From positions 1 through 64,000 of the forward strand of contig NKIQ01000011.1 of NCBI GenBank assembly GCA_002256005.1: a stretch of 64,000 nt of DNA, in the 5' to 3' direction. The position numbers and the translations under genes were made by a program. The notes beneath the pieces are model-generated. The model was given only the letters and a program-made list of their open reading frames with translations. It was not told where the DNA came from and searched no databases. Within the stretch, counting starts at the first letter, position 1, and each line of letters starts with the position of its first letter. The DNA is from Alphaproteobacteria bacterium PA4. GTDB lineage: Bacteria; Pseudomonadota; Alphaproteobacteria; Sphingomonadales; Sphingomonadaceae. This document shows positions 47,657 through 58,089 of the stretch, one piece after another.

Positions 47657-49480
47657 TCACTCCACCGTCACCGACTTGGCGAGATTGCGCGGCTGGTCGA
47701 CATCGGTGCCCTTGGCCAGCGCGACATGATAGGCGATCAGCTGAATCGGCACCGCGGTCACCAGCGGGCTGATGAACGGATCGACGCTGGGCATGGCGAT
47801 CGTCGCCGTCGCGCTGCCGCCATGTTCGGCGAGGCCGGCGGCATCGGAGACCAGATAGACCAGCCCGCCGCGCGCCATCACTTCCTGCATGTTTGACACG
47901 GTCTTTTCGAACCGCGGGCCCGAAGGCGCGATGACGATGACCGGCACCTTGTCGTCGATCAGCGCGATGGGCCCATGCTTCAGCTCGCCGGCGGCATAGC
48001 CTTCGGCGTGGATATAGCTGATTTCCTTCAGTTTCAGCGCGCCTTCCAGCGCCATCGGATAATCGGGGCCGCGGCCCATGTAGAGAATGTCGCGGGCCTG
48101 GGCGAGCGTGCCGGCCAGCGCATGGATGGTGGTTTCGCTGGCCAGCGCCGCGTTCATCGCCGCCGGCACTTCGGTCAGCAGCTGCACCAGCCGCGCTTCC
48201 TCGGTGGCATCGATGCGGCCCTTGGCCTTGCCCAGCGCCACGGCAAAGGCGGCGAGCACGGCGAGCTGGCAGGTGAAGGCCTTGGTGCTGGCCACGCCGA
48301 TTTCGGGGCCGGCATGGGTCGGCAGCATCAGATCGGCCTCGCGCGCCATCGACGAGGAGGCGACGTTGACGACGGCCGCGATATGCTGCCCGCCGGCTTT
48401 GGCGTGGCGCAGCGCCGCCAGCGTATCGGCGGTTTCACCCGATTGCGAGATGAACAGGGCGAGGCCACCGTCTTCATACACCGGGTCGCGATAGCGGAAT
48501 TCGCTGGCATTCTCGATGCTGACGGGGATGCGGGCGAGGCTTTCCAGCCAATAGGTCGCCACCTGGCCGGCATAGAGGCTGGTGCCGCAGGCGACGATCT
48601 GGATGCGCTTCACCCCGGCAAGGTCGAAGGGCAGTGCCGGCAGGCTGATGGTTTCGGTCAGCGGGTCGACATAGGCGCCGAGCGTCTGCGCGACGACGAT
48701 CGGCTGCTCATGGATCTCCTTTTCCATGTAATGCCGGTAGTTGCCCTTTTCGATGACGGCGGCGGAGGCGGAGGAGGTGATGACCGGGCGCGTCACCGGA
48801 GCGTCATGGCTGTCGAACACCTGCGCGCCATCGCGGGTCATCCGCACCCAATCGCCTTCGTCGAGATAGGCGATGCGATTGGTGAAGGGGGCGAGGCCGA
48901 GCGCATCGGAGCCCAGAAACATTTCGCCTTCGCCATAGCCCAGCACCAGGGGCGAGCCGCGGCGTGCGCCGTACATGACATCGGGGTGGCTGCGGAACAG
49001 GATGGCGAAGCTGAAGGCGCCGTGCAACCGGTGCAGGGTGCGCGCCATCGCCTCGTCGGGGGTGGCACCGGCGGCGATCTGCAGGGTCAGCAGATGCGCG
49101 ACGACTTCGGTGTCGGTGTCGGAGGTCAGGGTGCGGCCGGCGGCGACCACCTCGGCCCGCAGCGCCTTGAAATTCTCGATGATGCCGTTGTGAACCAGCA
49201 CCACCTCCTCGGTGGCATGCGGATGGGCGTTGCGGGTGTTGGGCGCGCCATGCGTCGCCCAGCGGGTATGGGCGATGCCGCTGGTGCCGCTGACCGGTTC
49301 CGCCGCCAGCACGGCCACGAGATTGTCGAGCTTGCCCGGTGCGCGGCGGCGCTCGATCTGGCCATCGTGCAGCGTGGCGATGCCGGCGGAATCATAGCCG
49401 CGATATTCCAGACGGCGCAGGCCATCGATCAGCCGGCCGGCGACCGGAGTTTGCGAGACGATGCCGATTATGCCGCACAT
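47657..49480 (-). CDS. glmS: Glutamine--fructose-6-phosphate aminotransferase (isomerizing)
   Basis: MCGIIGIVSQTPVAGRLIDGLRRLEYRGYDSAGIAT; SIS domains; terminal DQPRNLAKSVTVE. Confidence 0.98.
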   Translation of the reverse strand: MCGIIGIVSQTPVAGRLIDGLRRLEYRGYDSAGIATLHDGQIERRRAPGKLDNLVAVLAAEPVSGTSGIAHTRWATHGAPNTRNAHPHATEEVVLVHNGIIENFKALRAEVVAAGRTLTSDTDTEVVAHLLTLQIAAGATPDEAMARTLHRLHGAFSFAILFRSHPDVMYGARRGSPLVLGYGEGEMFLGSDALGLAPFTNRIAYLDEGDWVRMTRDGAQVFDSHDAPVTRPVITSSASAAVIEKGNYRHYMEKEIHEQPIVVAQTLGAYVDPLTETISLPALPFDLAGVKRIQIVACGTSLYAGQVATYWLESLARIPVSIENASEFRYRDPVYEDGGLALFISQSGETADTLAALRHAKAGGQHIAAVVNVASSSMAREADLMLPTHAGPEIGVASTKAFTCQLAVLAAFAVALGKAKGRIDATEEARLVQLLTEVPAAMNAALASETTIHALAGTLAQARDILYMGRGPDYPMALEGALKLKEISYIHAEGYAAGELKHGPIALIDDKVPVIVIAPSGPRFEKTVSNMQEVMARGGLVYLVSDAAGLAEHGGSATATIAMPSVDPFISPLVTAVPIQLIAYHVALAKGTDVDQPRNLAKSVTVE

Positions 49481-49483
49481 GGA

Positions 49484-50830
49484 TTATTTGCCCTTTTTCG
49501 CGGCCTGGCGCGCCCGGAAATGCGCCGCCCAGCCGGGTTTTTCTGTCTGTGCCGGCCGCACCAGCGCCAGCGCATCGGCGCTGACATCGGCGGTGACCGT
49601 GCTGCCGGCAGCGACGATGGCGCCATCGCCGATGCTGACGGGTGCCACCAATGCCGAATTCGACCCGATGAAGGCGGCTTCGCCGATCACCGTCCGATAC
49701 TTGAAGAAACCGTCATAATTGCAGGTGATGGTGCCGGCGCCGATATTGGCACGGGCGCCCACCGTCGCGTCGCCGATATAGCTCAGGTGGTTGGCCTTGG
49801 CACCGGCGCCGAACACCGCCTTCTTGGTTTCGACGAAATTGCCGATCTTGGCGCCAGCGCCCAGCACCGTGCCGGGCCGCAGTCGCGCAAAGGGGCCGAT
49901 ATCGCAATCGGGGCCGATCTCGGCGCCTTCGACATGGCTGTTGGCGCGGATCGTCGTGCCGCTGGCGATGCGCACGCCGGGGCCGAAGACCACGAACGGT
50001 TCGATGGTGACATCGCGATCGATGACCGTGTCGTGCGCGAGGAATACCGAAGCCGGGTCGATCAGCGTCACGCCATCGGCCATGGCAGCGGCGCGGCGGC
50101 GGTCCTGCCAGCGGGCTTCCATGGCGGCAAGTTCTGCCCGGCTGTTGACGCCGGCAACCTCATGCGGGTCGGTTTCGATGACGCGCGCCGTGCGGCCGTC
50201 ACCGATCAACAGGCTGATGACATCGGGCAGATAATATTCGCCGGCGGCATTGTCGTTGCTGACGCGGGCGAGCAGCGGCCAGAGATCGGCAGCGCGAACC
50301 AGCAGCAGGCCGGAGTTGCACAGCGTTTCGGCGCGCTCCGCGGGCGTTGCATCCTTGAATTCCACCATCTTGCGGATCACGCCATCGCTGGCGATGACGC
50401 GACCATAGGCGGCGGGGTCATCGGGCCGGAAGGCGAGAACGACGGCGGCGACGGCATCGGTGAGCTCGGCGCGCAGCCGGGCAATCGTGGCGCTGCCGAC
50501 CAGCGGGGTGTCGCCGAACATGACGACGATATCGCCATCGAAACCGGCCAGCGCGTCCTTGGCCTGCAACGCGGCATGGCCGGTGCCGAGCTGGGGGGAT
50601 TGCACTGCGACAGTGACACCGCGGCCCGCCACAGCCGCCTCCACCTGTTCGCGCAGCGAGCCGACGACCACCACCGTCCGCTGTGGCGCCAGGGCGGCAA
50701 GGCTGTCCAACAGATGCAACAACATCGGTTTATGGGCGATGGGATGCAGAACCTTGTGCCGCGACGATTTCATTCGGGTGCCCTGGCCGGCGGCAAGGAT
50801 GATGGCGGCGAGCGGGCGGGGATCAGTCAC
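49484..50830 (-). CDS. glmU: Bifunctional GlcN-1-P acetyltransferase / GlcNAc-1-P uridylyltransferase
   Basis: AAIILAAGQGTRMKSSRHKVLHPIAHKPML; hexapeptide repeats; NYDGFFKYRTVIGEAAFIGSNSALVAPVSIGDGAIV; GTG start. Confidence 0.97.
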   Translation of the reverse strand: MTDPRPLAAIILAAGQGTRMKSSRHKVLHPIAHKPMLLHLLDSLAALAPQRTVVVVGSLREQVEAAVAGRGVTVAVQSPQLGTGHAALQAKDALAGFDGDIVVMFGDTPLVGSATIARLRAELTDAVAAVVLAFRPDDPAAYGRVIASDGVIRKMVEFKDATPAERAETLCNSGLLLVRAADLWPLLARVSNDNAAGEYYLPDVISLLIGDGRTARVIETDPHEVAGVNSRAELAAMEARWQDRRRAAAMADGVTLIDPASVFLAHDTVIDRDVTIEPFVVFGPGVRIASGTTIRANSHVEGAEIGPDCDIGPFARLRPGTVLGAGAKIGNFVETKKAVFGAGAKANHLSYIGDATVGARANIGAGTITCNYDGFFKYRTVIGEAAFIGSNSALVAPVSIGDGAIVAAGSTVTADVSADALALVRPAQTEKPGWAAHFRARQAAKKGK

Positions 50831-50890
50831 GAACGCCCAATTGCCATAACGCCCTTGCCTTGGGAAGCATTGCCGTCGCATGGAATTGCC

Positions 50891-51562
50891 GTGCCGCTGC
50901 TTCCCGCCACCATCGTCTTCGATCTCGACGGCACGCTCGTCGATACCGCCCCCGATCTGTGCGCGGCGCTGAACCATGCGCTGGGGGCGCTGGGGCGGCC
51001 GCCGGTGCCGGCGGGCGATGTTCGCCACATGGTCGGCCATGGTGCGCGCAAGCTGCTCGAACGCGGCCTCGCTGCCAGCGGTGCGATGACACCGGACCTG
51101 GTCGAAGCCGGCGTGCCGCATTTCCTTAGCCATTACGCCGCGCACATCGCCGATGGCTCGCGGCCCTATCCGGGGGTGGAGGCGGCGCTCGATGCGCTCG
51201 CTGCTGCCGGCAGCCGCGTCGCCATCTGCACCAACAAGCCGGAACGCCTGTCGCGGGCGCTGGTGACGGCGCTGGGCTGGGATGGCCGTTTTGCCGCCAA
51301 TCTGGGCTTCGACTCCGTGCCGCAGCCGAAACCGCATCCCGATCATCTGTTCGCCACCATCGCCGCCGCCGGCGGCGACCGTGCCGACACGGTGTTCGTC
51401 GGCGATTCGATCACCGACACGACGACGGCGCGCGCCGCCGGCATTCCGGTCATTGCCGTCAGCTTCGGCTTTTCGGATCGGCCGGTCGCCGAACTGGGTG
51501 CCGACCGCATCATCGATCATTATGATGCGCTGCTGCCGACCCTTCGGCAGCTGGTGGCATGA
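50891..51562 (+). CDS. gph: HAD hydrolase, phosphoglycolate phosphatase-like
   Basis: ATIVFDLDGTLVDTAPDLCAALNHAL; CTNKPERLSRALV; KPHPDHLFATI; VFVGDSITDTTTARAAG; GTG start. Confidence 0.88.
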   Translation: MPLLPATIVFDLDGTLVDTAPDLCAALNHALGALGRPPVPAGDVRHMVGHGARKLLERGLAASGAMTPDLVEAGVPHFLSHYAAHIADGSRPYPGVEAALDALAAAGSRVAICTNKPERLSRALVTALGWDGRFAANLGFDSVPQPKPHPDHLFATIAAAGGDRADTVFVGDSITDTTTARAAGIPVIAVSFGFSDRPVAELGADRIIDHYDALLPTLRQLVA

Positions 51563-52710
51563 TGATCACGATCGCCATGGCCGTGCTGGCGCTGGTCGTC
51601 GGGCTGGGCGTCGGCCTTCTGCTAGCCCGGCGCGAGGCGCCGACGCCCGCTCTGCCGGTTCAGGAGCTGCCACCGCCGCCGTCGCCGGCCGCGCCCGCCG
51701 ACCGCATTGCCATCGCGACGCTGGGCGACCCGGCGCTGATCGTCGATGGCGATGTCGCCGTTGCCGCCAATGCCGAGGCGCTGCGCCTGTTCGGCGACCG
51801 CATCAACGGCAGCGATCTGCGGCTGACGGTGCGGCACCCGGTGGTGCTCGATGCGCTCGACGAGGCGCGGGTGACGGGGCTGATCATCGAGCGCGAGATC
51901 ACCGGCCTCGGCGCCGGCAACAGCGCCTATCGGCTGCGCGCGGTGGAGGCCGGCGATGGCCGGGTGCTGCTGCTGTTCGACGACATCACCCAGGCGCGGC
52001 TGACCGAGCGGATGCGCGTCGATTTCGTCGCCAACGCCAGCCATGAACTGCGCACGCCGCTGGCGACGCTGTCGGGCTTCATCGAAACCCTGCAGGGCCC
52101 GGCGGCGGAGGATGAGCCGGCGCGGCGGCGTTTCCTCGACATCATGGCGCGCGAGGCAGCGCGCATGTCGCGGCTTATTGACGATCTGCTGTCGCTGTCG
52201 CGCATCGAGCTCGACAAGCATGTCCGACCGGTGACGGTGATCGATCTCGAAGGCATCATCGCCGATGTCGGCAAGACGCTGGCGATGCGGCTGGAAGCCG
52301 ACGAACGCCAGCTGGTCATCGAGGAGGCGCTGCCCTTGCCGCGCGTCATCGCTGATCGCGACCAGGTGCTGCAGGTGCTGCACAATCTGATTTCCAACGC
52401 GCTGAAATATGGCGACAGCGGCACGCCGATCACGGTGACGGCGGTGGCCGAGCCGGCGACAGCGGCCAGCCCAGCGGTGGTGCGGATGACGGTCAGCGAC
52501 GTCAGCCCGGGCATCGCGCCCGAGCATCTGCCGCGGCTGACCGAGCGGTTCTACCGCATCGACTCGCTCCGCTCGCGCAAGATGGGCGGCACCGGCCTTG
52601 GTCTCGCTATCGTCAAGCATATCATCGAGCGGCACCGCGGCCGTCTTGAGATCGAAAGCCAGACCGGCGTCGGCACCCGCATCAGTTTCACCTTGCCCCA
52701 GGCGGCCTGA
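51559..52710 (+). CDS. phoR: Sensor histidine kinase PhoR-like
   Basis: RVDFVANASHELRTPLATLSGFIETL (H box), LHNLISNALKYG, RSRKMGGTGLGLAIVKHIIERHRG; upstream of pst genes. Confidence 0.93.
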   Translation: MMITIAMAVLALVVGLGVGLLLARREAPTPALPVQELPPPPSPAAPADRIAIATLGDPALIVDGDVAVAANAEALRLFGDRINGSDLRLTVRHPVVLDALDEARVTGLIIEREITGLGAGNSAYRLRAVEAGDGRVLLLFDDITQARLTERMRVDFVANASHELRTPLATLSGFIETLQGPAAEDEPARRRFLDIMAREAARMSRLIDDLLSLSRIELDKHVRPVTVIDLEGIIADVGKTLAMRLEADERQLVIEEALPLPRVIADRDQVLQVLHNLISNALKYGDSGTPITVTAVAEPATAASPAVVRMTVSDVSPGIAPEHLPRLTERFYRIDSLRSRKMGGTGLGLAIVKHIIERHRGRLEIESQTGVGTRISFTLPQAA

Positions 52711-52715
52711 ACGCC

Positions 52716-52777
52716 TTGTCATAATGCCGGGGCGGCATTGTCACATAAATGCAATATCACTGTCATAAAGCCCTCAT
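52716..52777 (+). promoter_or_regulatory. Pho-box array (three TGTCAY units at 22-bp spacing) upstream of pstS
   Basis: TTGTCAT at 52716, TTGTCAC at 52738, CTGTCAT at 52760; last unit CTGTCATAAAGCCCTCAT fits the PhoB box. Confidence 0.8.
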
Positions 52778-52881
52778 GCCGATAGGCTAGCGCGATTGGC
52801 AGAGGCGATTCCGCCCGACTTTGCCCGTTTGTGCGCCGCAGCGCCGCCACGGTCCCGGCCGGGCGCAGGAAAGGACAGGCT

Positions 52882-53913
52882 TTGCGGCAATTGCTGCCAG
52901 TATCGGGACTGCTGCTGGTGCTTCTCGCCGGCTGTTCCGACGCGGGCCGCAGCCAGATCCGCATCGTCGGCTCCTCGACCGTCTATCCCTTCACCACCGC
53001 GGTCGCCGAACAGTTCAAGCGGCAATCGCCGCAATATGCTGCGCCGGTGGTCGAATCGACCGGCACCGGCGGCGGCATCAAGCTGCTCTGCGCCGGGCTC
53101 GGCCCGCAGTTTCCCGACATCGCCGACGCCTCGCGCCGCATCAAGCCGGGCGAGGTCGCCGATTGCCGCCGCCATGGCGTCACCGATCTCGTCGAGGTGC
53201 AGATCGGCCTTGATGGTCTGGTCATCGCCCAGGCGCGGGGCGGCGTGTTTGCCGGGCTGACGGCGCGGCAGGTCTATATGGCGCTGGCTGCCGATCCGTT
53301 CGGCCGCGGCCCCAATCGCGCCCGCACCTGGGCGGATGTCGACCCGGCGCTGCCGGCGGTGCGCATCCATGTCATCGGCCCGCCGCCGACATCGGGCACG
53401 CGTGACAGTTTCGATGAACTCTACATGCAGCGCGGCTGCGAGACCGAGCCGGCGATGCCGGCGCTGAAGCTGCGCGACCCGGCCGGCTTCCGCCGCATCT
53501 GTGCCAAGGTGCGCGAGGATGGCGCCTTTGTCGAAGGCGGCGAGAATGACAATCTGATCGTCCAGAAGATCGCTGCCGATCCGCACAGCATCGGCGTGTT
53601 CGGCTATTCCTTCCTCGCCGAAAATGCCGATCGCATCCGCGACGTGCCGCTCGACGGCGTGCTCGCCACTTACGACAATATCGCCAGCTTCCGCTATCCG
53701 GCGTCGCGGGCGATGTATCTTTATGTGAAGGCGCAGCACGCTCGCGCCGTGCCGGCCCTGCGGCCGTTCCTCGCCGCATATGCCCGGGAATCGACCTGGG
53801 GCCGCGAGGGCCTGCTCGCCCGGCGCGGGCTGGTCGCCTCGCCCGATACGGTGCGCGCCGCCAATGCGCAGGTCGCGACGCGCTTCACCCTGCTCGATCC
53901 GGCGACGCTGTGA
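52882..53913 (+). CDS. pstS: Phosphate ABC transporter substrate-binding protein
   Basis: Lipobox LLAGCSD; IRIVGSSTVYPFTTAVAEQFKRQSPQYAAPVVESTGTGGGIKLLCAG. Start uncertain (ORF from 52831; TTG at 52882 has an aggaaagga SD). Confidence 0.92.
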   Translation: MRQLLPVSGLLLVLLAGCSDAGRSQIRIVGSSTVYPFTTAVAEQFKRQSPQYAAPVVESTGTGGGIKLLCAGLGPQFPDIADASRRIKPGEVADCRRHGVTDLVEVQIGLDGLVIAQARGGVFAGLTARQVYMALAADPFGRGPNRARTWADVDPALPAVRIHVIGPPPTSGTRDSFDELYMQRGCETEPAMPALKLRDPAGFRRICAKVREDGAFVEGGENDNLIVQKIAADPHSIGVFGYSFLAENADRIRDVPLDGVLATYDNIASFRYPASRAMYLYVKAQHARAVPALRPFLAAYARESTWGREGLLARRGLVASPDTVRAANAQVATRFTLLDPATL

Positions 53914-55295
53914 TGCTGGCGCTGGCGGTCATCCTGCTGCTCGGCGGCCTCGCCTTTCTCATCGGGCGCTGGCGCGGTGCGGCGCTGGCCCCGGCGGGAG
54001 GGCGCATCGGTGCCGTGCATTCGCGGCCGGTCTATCATGGCGCCTATGTCGCGCTGCTGGCACTGGCGCCGGCGCTGCTGGTGCTGGCGGCCTGGGGCCT
54101 GTTCGGCGGCGCCGTCATCGATGAACGGGTGCTCAGTGCGCTGCCCACCGACGCACGGCCGCTGACGCCGCTCGACAGCGGTGCCTTCATGAACGAGGTC
54201 CATGGCCTCGCCAATGGCGATTTCGCCGCCGCCTTCAACCCCGATACCGCCCGCGCCGTGCCGATCTATCAGCAGATGCGCCGCGAAGGTGATCTGGCGA
54301 CGCTGCTGCTGGCGGTGGCGTTGCTGCTGGCCGGTGGGCTCTGGGCCATTTCGCAGCTGAAGCCGGCGTTCCGGGCGCGCAACCGCGTCGAGGCGGCGGT
54401 GTGGCTGGCGCTGCTGCTCGCCTCCATCGTCGCCATCCTCACCACCTTCGGCATCCTGCTGTCGCTGGTGTTCGAATCGCTGCGCTTCTTCGAACTGGTG
54501 CCGCTGTCCGATTTCCTGTTCGGGCTGAAATGGTCGCCGCAGACGGCGCTGCGGGCCGATCAGGTCGGCGCCTCGGGCGCGTTCGGGGCGCTGCCGCTAT
54601 TCTGGGGCACGATCTTCATCGGCGCCATCATCGCCATGTTGGTCGCCATTCCGCTGGGGTTGATGGCGGCGATCTACCTCACCCAATATGCGCGGCCGCG
54701 GGTGCGGCGGGTGCTGAAACCGGTGCTGGAACTGCTCGCCGGCATTCCGACCGTCGTCTATGGCTTTTTCGCGGCGCTGACGGTGGCGCCGGCGGTGCGG
54801 CAGCTGGGCGTGGCGCTGGGCTATGCCGATGCCTCGGCTGAAAGCGCGCTGGCCGCCGGGCTGGTGATGGGGGTGATGATCATTCCGTTCGTGTCCTCGA
54901 TGGCCGATGATGCGCTGATGGCGGTGCCGGATGCGGTGCGCGACGGCAGCTATGCGATGGGCGCCACCCGGTCCGAAACCGTGCGGATGGTGCTGGTGCC
55001 GGCGGCGCTGCCCGGCATCGTCGGCGGCGTGCTGCTGGCGATCAGCCGGGCGATCGGCGAAACCATGATCGTCGTCATGGCGGCCGGCATGGCGGCACGG
55101 CTGACGCTCAACCCCTTCGACAGCGTGACGACGGTGACGACTCAGATCGTTGCACTGCTGACCGGCGACCAGGAATTCGATTCGGCCAAGACGCTATCGG
55201 CCTTTGCGCTGGGGCTGGTGCTGTTCGTCATCACCTTCCTCCTCAACATCTATGCGCTGCGCGTGGTGAAGACCTATCGCGAGGCCTATGAATGA
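53913..55295 (+). CDS. pstC: Phosphate ABC transporter permease PstC
   Basis: ARPRVRRVLKPVLELLAGIPTVVYGFFAALTVAP; SYAMGATRSETVRMVLVPAALPGIVGGVLLAISRAIGETMIV. Confidence 0.95.
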   Translation: MLALAVILLLGGLAFLIGRWRGAALAPAGGRIGAVHSRPVYHGAYVALLALAPALLVLAAWGLFGGAVIDERVLSALPTDARPLTPLDSGAFMNEVHGLANGDFAAAFNPDTARAVPIYQQMRREGDLATLLLAVALLLAGGLWAISQLKPAFRARNRVEAAVWLALLLASIVAILTTFGILLSLVFESLRFFELVPLSDFLFGLKWSPQTALRADQVGASGAFGALPLFWGTIFIGAIIAMLVAIPLGLMAAIYLTQYARPRVRRVLKPVLELLAGIPTVVYGFFAALTVAPAVRQLGVALGYADASAESALAAGLVMGVMIIPFVSSMADDALMAVPDAVRDGSYAMGATRSETVRMVLVPAALPGIVGGVLLAISRAIGETMIVVMAAGMAARLTLNPFDSVTTVTTQIVALLTGDQEFDSAKTLSAFALGLVLFVITFLLNIYALRVVKTYREAYE

Positions 55296-56539
55296 GCCCG
55301 GCCCGGCCCCTGCTGCGCGAGCCGACCGACTGGTCGGCGGCCGCCCTGCGCGTCCGGCTGGCGCGCCGCCACCGCAGCGAGCGGCTGTTCCGCCTTGCCG
55401 GCCTCGGCGCGCTGCTGCTCGCCGGGCTGTTCCTCGCCTTTCTGCTCTTCACCATCATCCGCGATGGTGCCTCGGGTTTCCGCCACAGCGAAGTCGCGGT
55501 GACGGTGACCTTCGATCCCCAAAGCGTGCGCAGCGGCGATTATGTCGGCCTGATGCAGCGTTCGGCGCGGGCGTTGCCGGTGGCCGGTGACGTTGTCAGC
55601 GAAGGTGCCTGGGTGGCGCTGCGCGAGGCGGTGGCCGCCGATCCGGCGCTGGTCGGCCAGACGCGGACGATGTGGGTGCCGGCAAGGAGCAGTATCGACC
55701 TGCTCGCCAAGGGCAAGTTCGACCTCGCCCAGCCGGCGCTCAGCCGCGGCGTCAGCGATGCCGATGTCGCCGCCTGGCGCGCGCTTGCCGCTGCCGGCAG
55801 GCTGCGCCAGGGCTTCAACCTGGATTTCCTCACCGGATCGGCCTCGACCAGCCCGGAGCTTGCCGGCATCTGGGGCGCGGCGCTCGGCTCGCTGCTGACG
55901 CTGGCCATCACCATCGCCATCGCCTTTCCGGTCGGCGTCTTCGCCGCCATCTATCTGCAGGAGTTCGCGCCGCGGAACCGCTGGACCGACCTCATCGAGG
56001 TCTCGATCAACAATCTCGCCGCGGTGCCCTCGATCATCTTCGGCCTGCTCGGCCTTGCCGTGTTCCTGAACTTCGCCGGCCTGCCGCGCTCGGCACCTTT
56101 GGTCGGCGGGCTGACGCTGGCGCTGATGACGCTGCCGGTCATCGTCATCGCGGCGCGTGCCGCCATCGGCGCCGTGTCGCCCGGCGTGCGCGATGCGGCG
56201 CTGGCGGTCGGGGCTTCGCGATTGCAGACGGTGTTCGACCATGTGCTGCCCCAGGCGCTGCCCGGCATCCTGACCGGTACCATCATCGGCATGGCGCGCG
56301 CGCTTGGCGAAACCGCGCCATTGCTGCTGATCGGCATGCGAGCGTTCGTGGCCGATGTGCCGCATGGCCTGGCGGCGCCGGCGACGGTGCTGCCGGTGCA
56401 GATCTTCCTGTGGTCGGATGATGCCCAGCGCGGCTTCATCGAAAAGACATCGGCGGCGATCATCGTGCTGCTGCTGGTGCTGGTGCTGCTCAACAGCCTG
56501 GCCATCGTGCTGCGCAACCATTTCGAGAGGCGGGCATGA
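55292..56539 (+). CDS. pstA: Phosphate ABC transporter permease PstA
   Basis: [68 protein letters not shown]. Confidence 0.95.
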   Translation: MSPARPLLREPTDWSAAALRVRLARRHRSERLFRLAGLGALLLAGLFLAFLLFTIIRDGASGFRHSEVAVTVTFDPQSVRSGDYVGLMQRSARALPVAGDVVSEGAWVALREAVAADPALVGQTRTMWVPARSSIDLLAKGKFDLAQPALSRGVSDADVAAWRALAAAGRLRQGFNLDFLTGSASTSPELAGIWGAALGSLLTLAITIAIAFPVGVFAAIYLQEFAPRNRWTDLIEVSINNLAAVPSIIFGLLGLAVFLNFAGLPRSAPLVGGLTLALMTLPVIVIAARAAIGAVSPGVRDAALAVGASRLQTVFDHVLPQALPGILTGTIIGMARALGETAPLLLIGMRAFVADVPHGLAAPATVLPVQIFLWSDDAQRGFIEKTSAAIIVLLLVLVLLNSLAIVLRNHFERRA

Positions 56540-57348
56540 ACGCCATCAACTTCCCGGCCAACCAGCCGCCCGACCGTATCAGCGCCTCGATCGTGCCGAA
56601 GATGACGGCGCGCAATATCGATGTCTTCTATGGCGCCAAACAGGCGATCCGCAACGTCTCCATCGATTTCTCGCGGGAGCATGTCACCGCCTTCATCGGC
56701 CCGTCGGGCTGCGGCAAGTCGACGATCCTGCGCTGCTTCAACCGCATGAACGACACCATCGAGGGCGCCCGTGTCACCGGCGAGATCCGCCTCGACGGCG
56801 TCGACATCACCAGCCCGGCGCTGGACGTGGTGCAGCTGCGCGCCCGCGTCGGCATGGTGTTCCAGAAACCCAATCCCTTTCCCAAATCCATCTATGAAAA
56901 CATCGCCTATGGCCCGCGCATCCATGGCCTTGCCGCCAGCCGCGCCGATCTCGATGGCGTCGTCGAAAGCGCCCTGCGCCGCGCCGGCCTGTGGGACGAG
57001 GTCAAGGACCGGCTGAAGGACAGCGGCACGACGCTGTCCGGCGGCCAGCAGCAGCGGCTGTGCATCGCCCGCGCCATCGCCGTCGATCCTGAGGTGATCC
57101 TGATGGACGAGCCCTGCTCGGCGCTCGATCCGGTGGCGACGGCAAAGATCGAGGAGCTGATCGACGATCTGCGCGGCCGCTATGCCATCGTCATCGTCAC
57201 CCACAACATGCAGCAGGCCGCGCGGGTCAGCCAGCGCACCGCCTTTTTCCACAATGGCGCCATGGTCGAATATGGCGAAACCTCGATGATCTTCACCAAC
57301 CCGGTCCAGGCACGCACCAAGGACTATATCACCGGCCGCTACGGCTGA
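56536..57348 (+). CDS. pstB: Phosphate ABC transporter ATP-binding protein PstB
   Basis: [75 protein letters not shown]. Confidence 0.97.
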   Translation: MNAINFPANQPPDRISASIVPKMTARNIDVFYGAKQAIRNVSIDFSREHVTAFIGPSGCGKSTILRCFNRMNDTIEGARVTGEIRLDGVDITSPALDVVQLRARVGMVFQKPNPFPKSIYENIAYGPRIHGLAASRADLDGVVESALRRAGLWDEVKDRLKDSGTTLSGGQQQRLCIARAIAVDPEVILMDEPCSALDPVATAKIEELIDDLRGRYAIVIVTHNMQQAARVSQRTAFFHNGAMVEYGETSMIFTNPVQARTKDYITGRYG

Positions 57349-57359
57349 AAGATGAACTG

Positions 57360-58085
57360 ATGGCCGATACCACTGCCCATACCGTCAAGTCCTTCGATGG
57401 CGACATCGCGCAATTGCGCTCGATAATCAGCCGCATGGGCGGGCTGTGCGAGGCGCAGATCGCCGCCGCCATCGATGCGCTCGTCACCCGTAATGTCGAT
57501 GCCGCCGCCGCGGTGGTGGCGGCCGACAAGCGCATCGATGTGCTGGAAGCGGAGGCCGAGGCGATGGCCGTGCGCATCATCGCGCTGCGCGCCCCGCTGG
57601 CCGGCGACCTGCGCGAGATCGTCGCCGCGCTGAAGATCGCCGGCGTCCTCGAACGCATCGGCGACTATGCCAAGAACATCGCCAAGCGCGCGGCGACGCT
57701 GGCGCTGGCACCACCGATCGGCCCGGTCATCATCGTGCCTGAAATGGCCCGCGTCGTCACCGGCATGATCAAGGACGTGCTCGACGCCTTTGTCGATCGC
57801 GACGATGCGCTGGCGCGGTCGGTGTGCGAGCGCGACCAGGGCGTCGATGATTTCTACAACAGCCTGTTCCGCTCGCTGCTGACCTTCATGATGGAAAACC
57901 CGCACTACATCACGCCGTCGACGCACCTGCTGTTCATCGCCAAGAACCTGGAACGGATCGGCGACCATGCCACCAGCGTCGGCGAGATGGTGCATTTCGC
58001 CGTGACCGGCGAACACATCACCGAGCGCCCGAAGAGCGACAACACCGCCACCATCACCCCGCACAATCCAAGCCCGAGGGAGTAA
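57360..58085 (+). CDS. phoU: Phosphate signaling complex protein PhoU
   Basis: TVKSFDGDIAQLRSIISRMGGLCEAQIAAAIDAL; NLERIGDHATSVGEMVHFAVTGEHI. Confidence 0.95.
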   Translation: MADTTAHTVKSFDGDIAQLRSIISRMGGLCEAQIAAAIDALVTRNVDAAAAVVAADKRIDVLEAEAEAMAVRIIALRAPLAGDLREIVAALKIAGVLERIGDYAKNIAKRAATLALAPPIGPVIIVPEMARVVTGMIKDVLDAFVDRDDALARSVCERDQGVDDFYNSLFRSLLTFMMENPHYITPSTHLLFIAKNLERIGDHATSVGEMVHFAVTGEHITERPKSDNTATITPHNPSPRE

Positions 58086-58089
58086 CCGC

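Noticed and set aside
47975-50890. N-terminal ~970 aa of the 1195-aa plus-strand ORF
   Set aside because: Antisense to glmS/glmU; only the C-terminal part from GTG 50891 (HAD phosphatase) looks like a protein.
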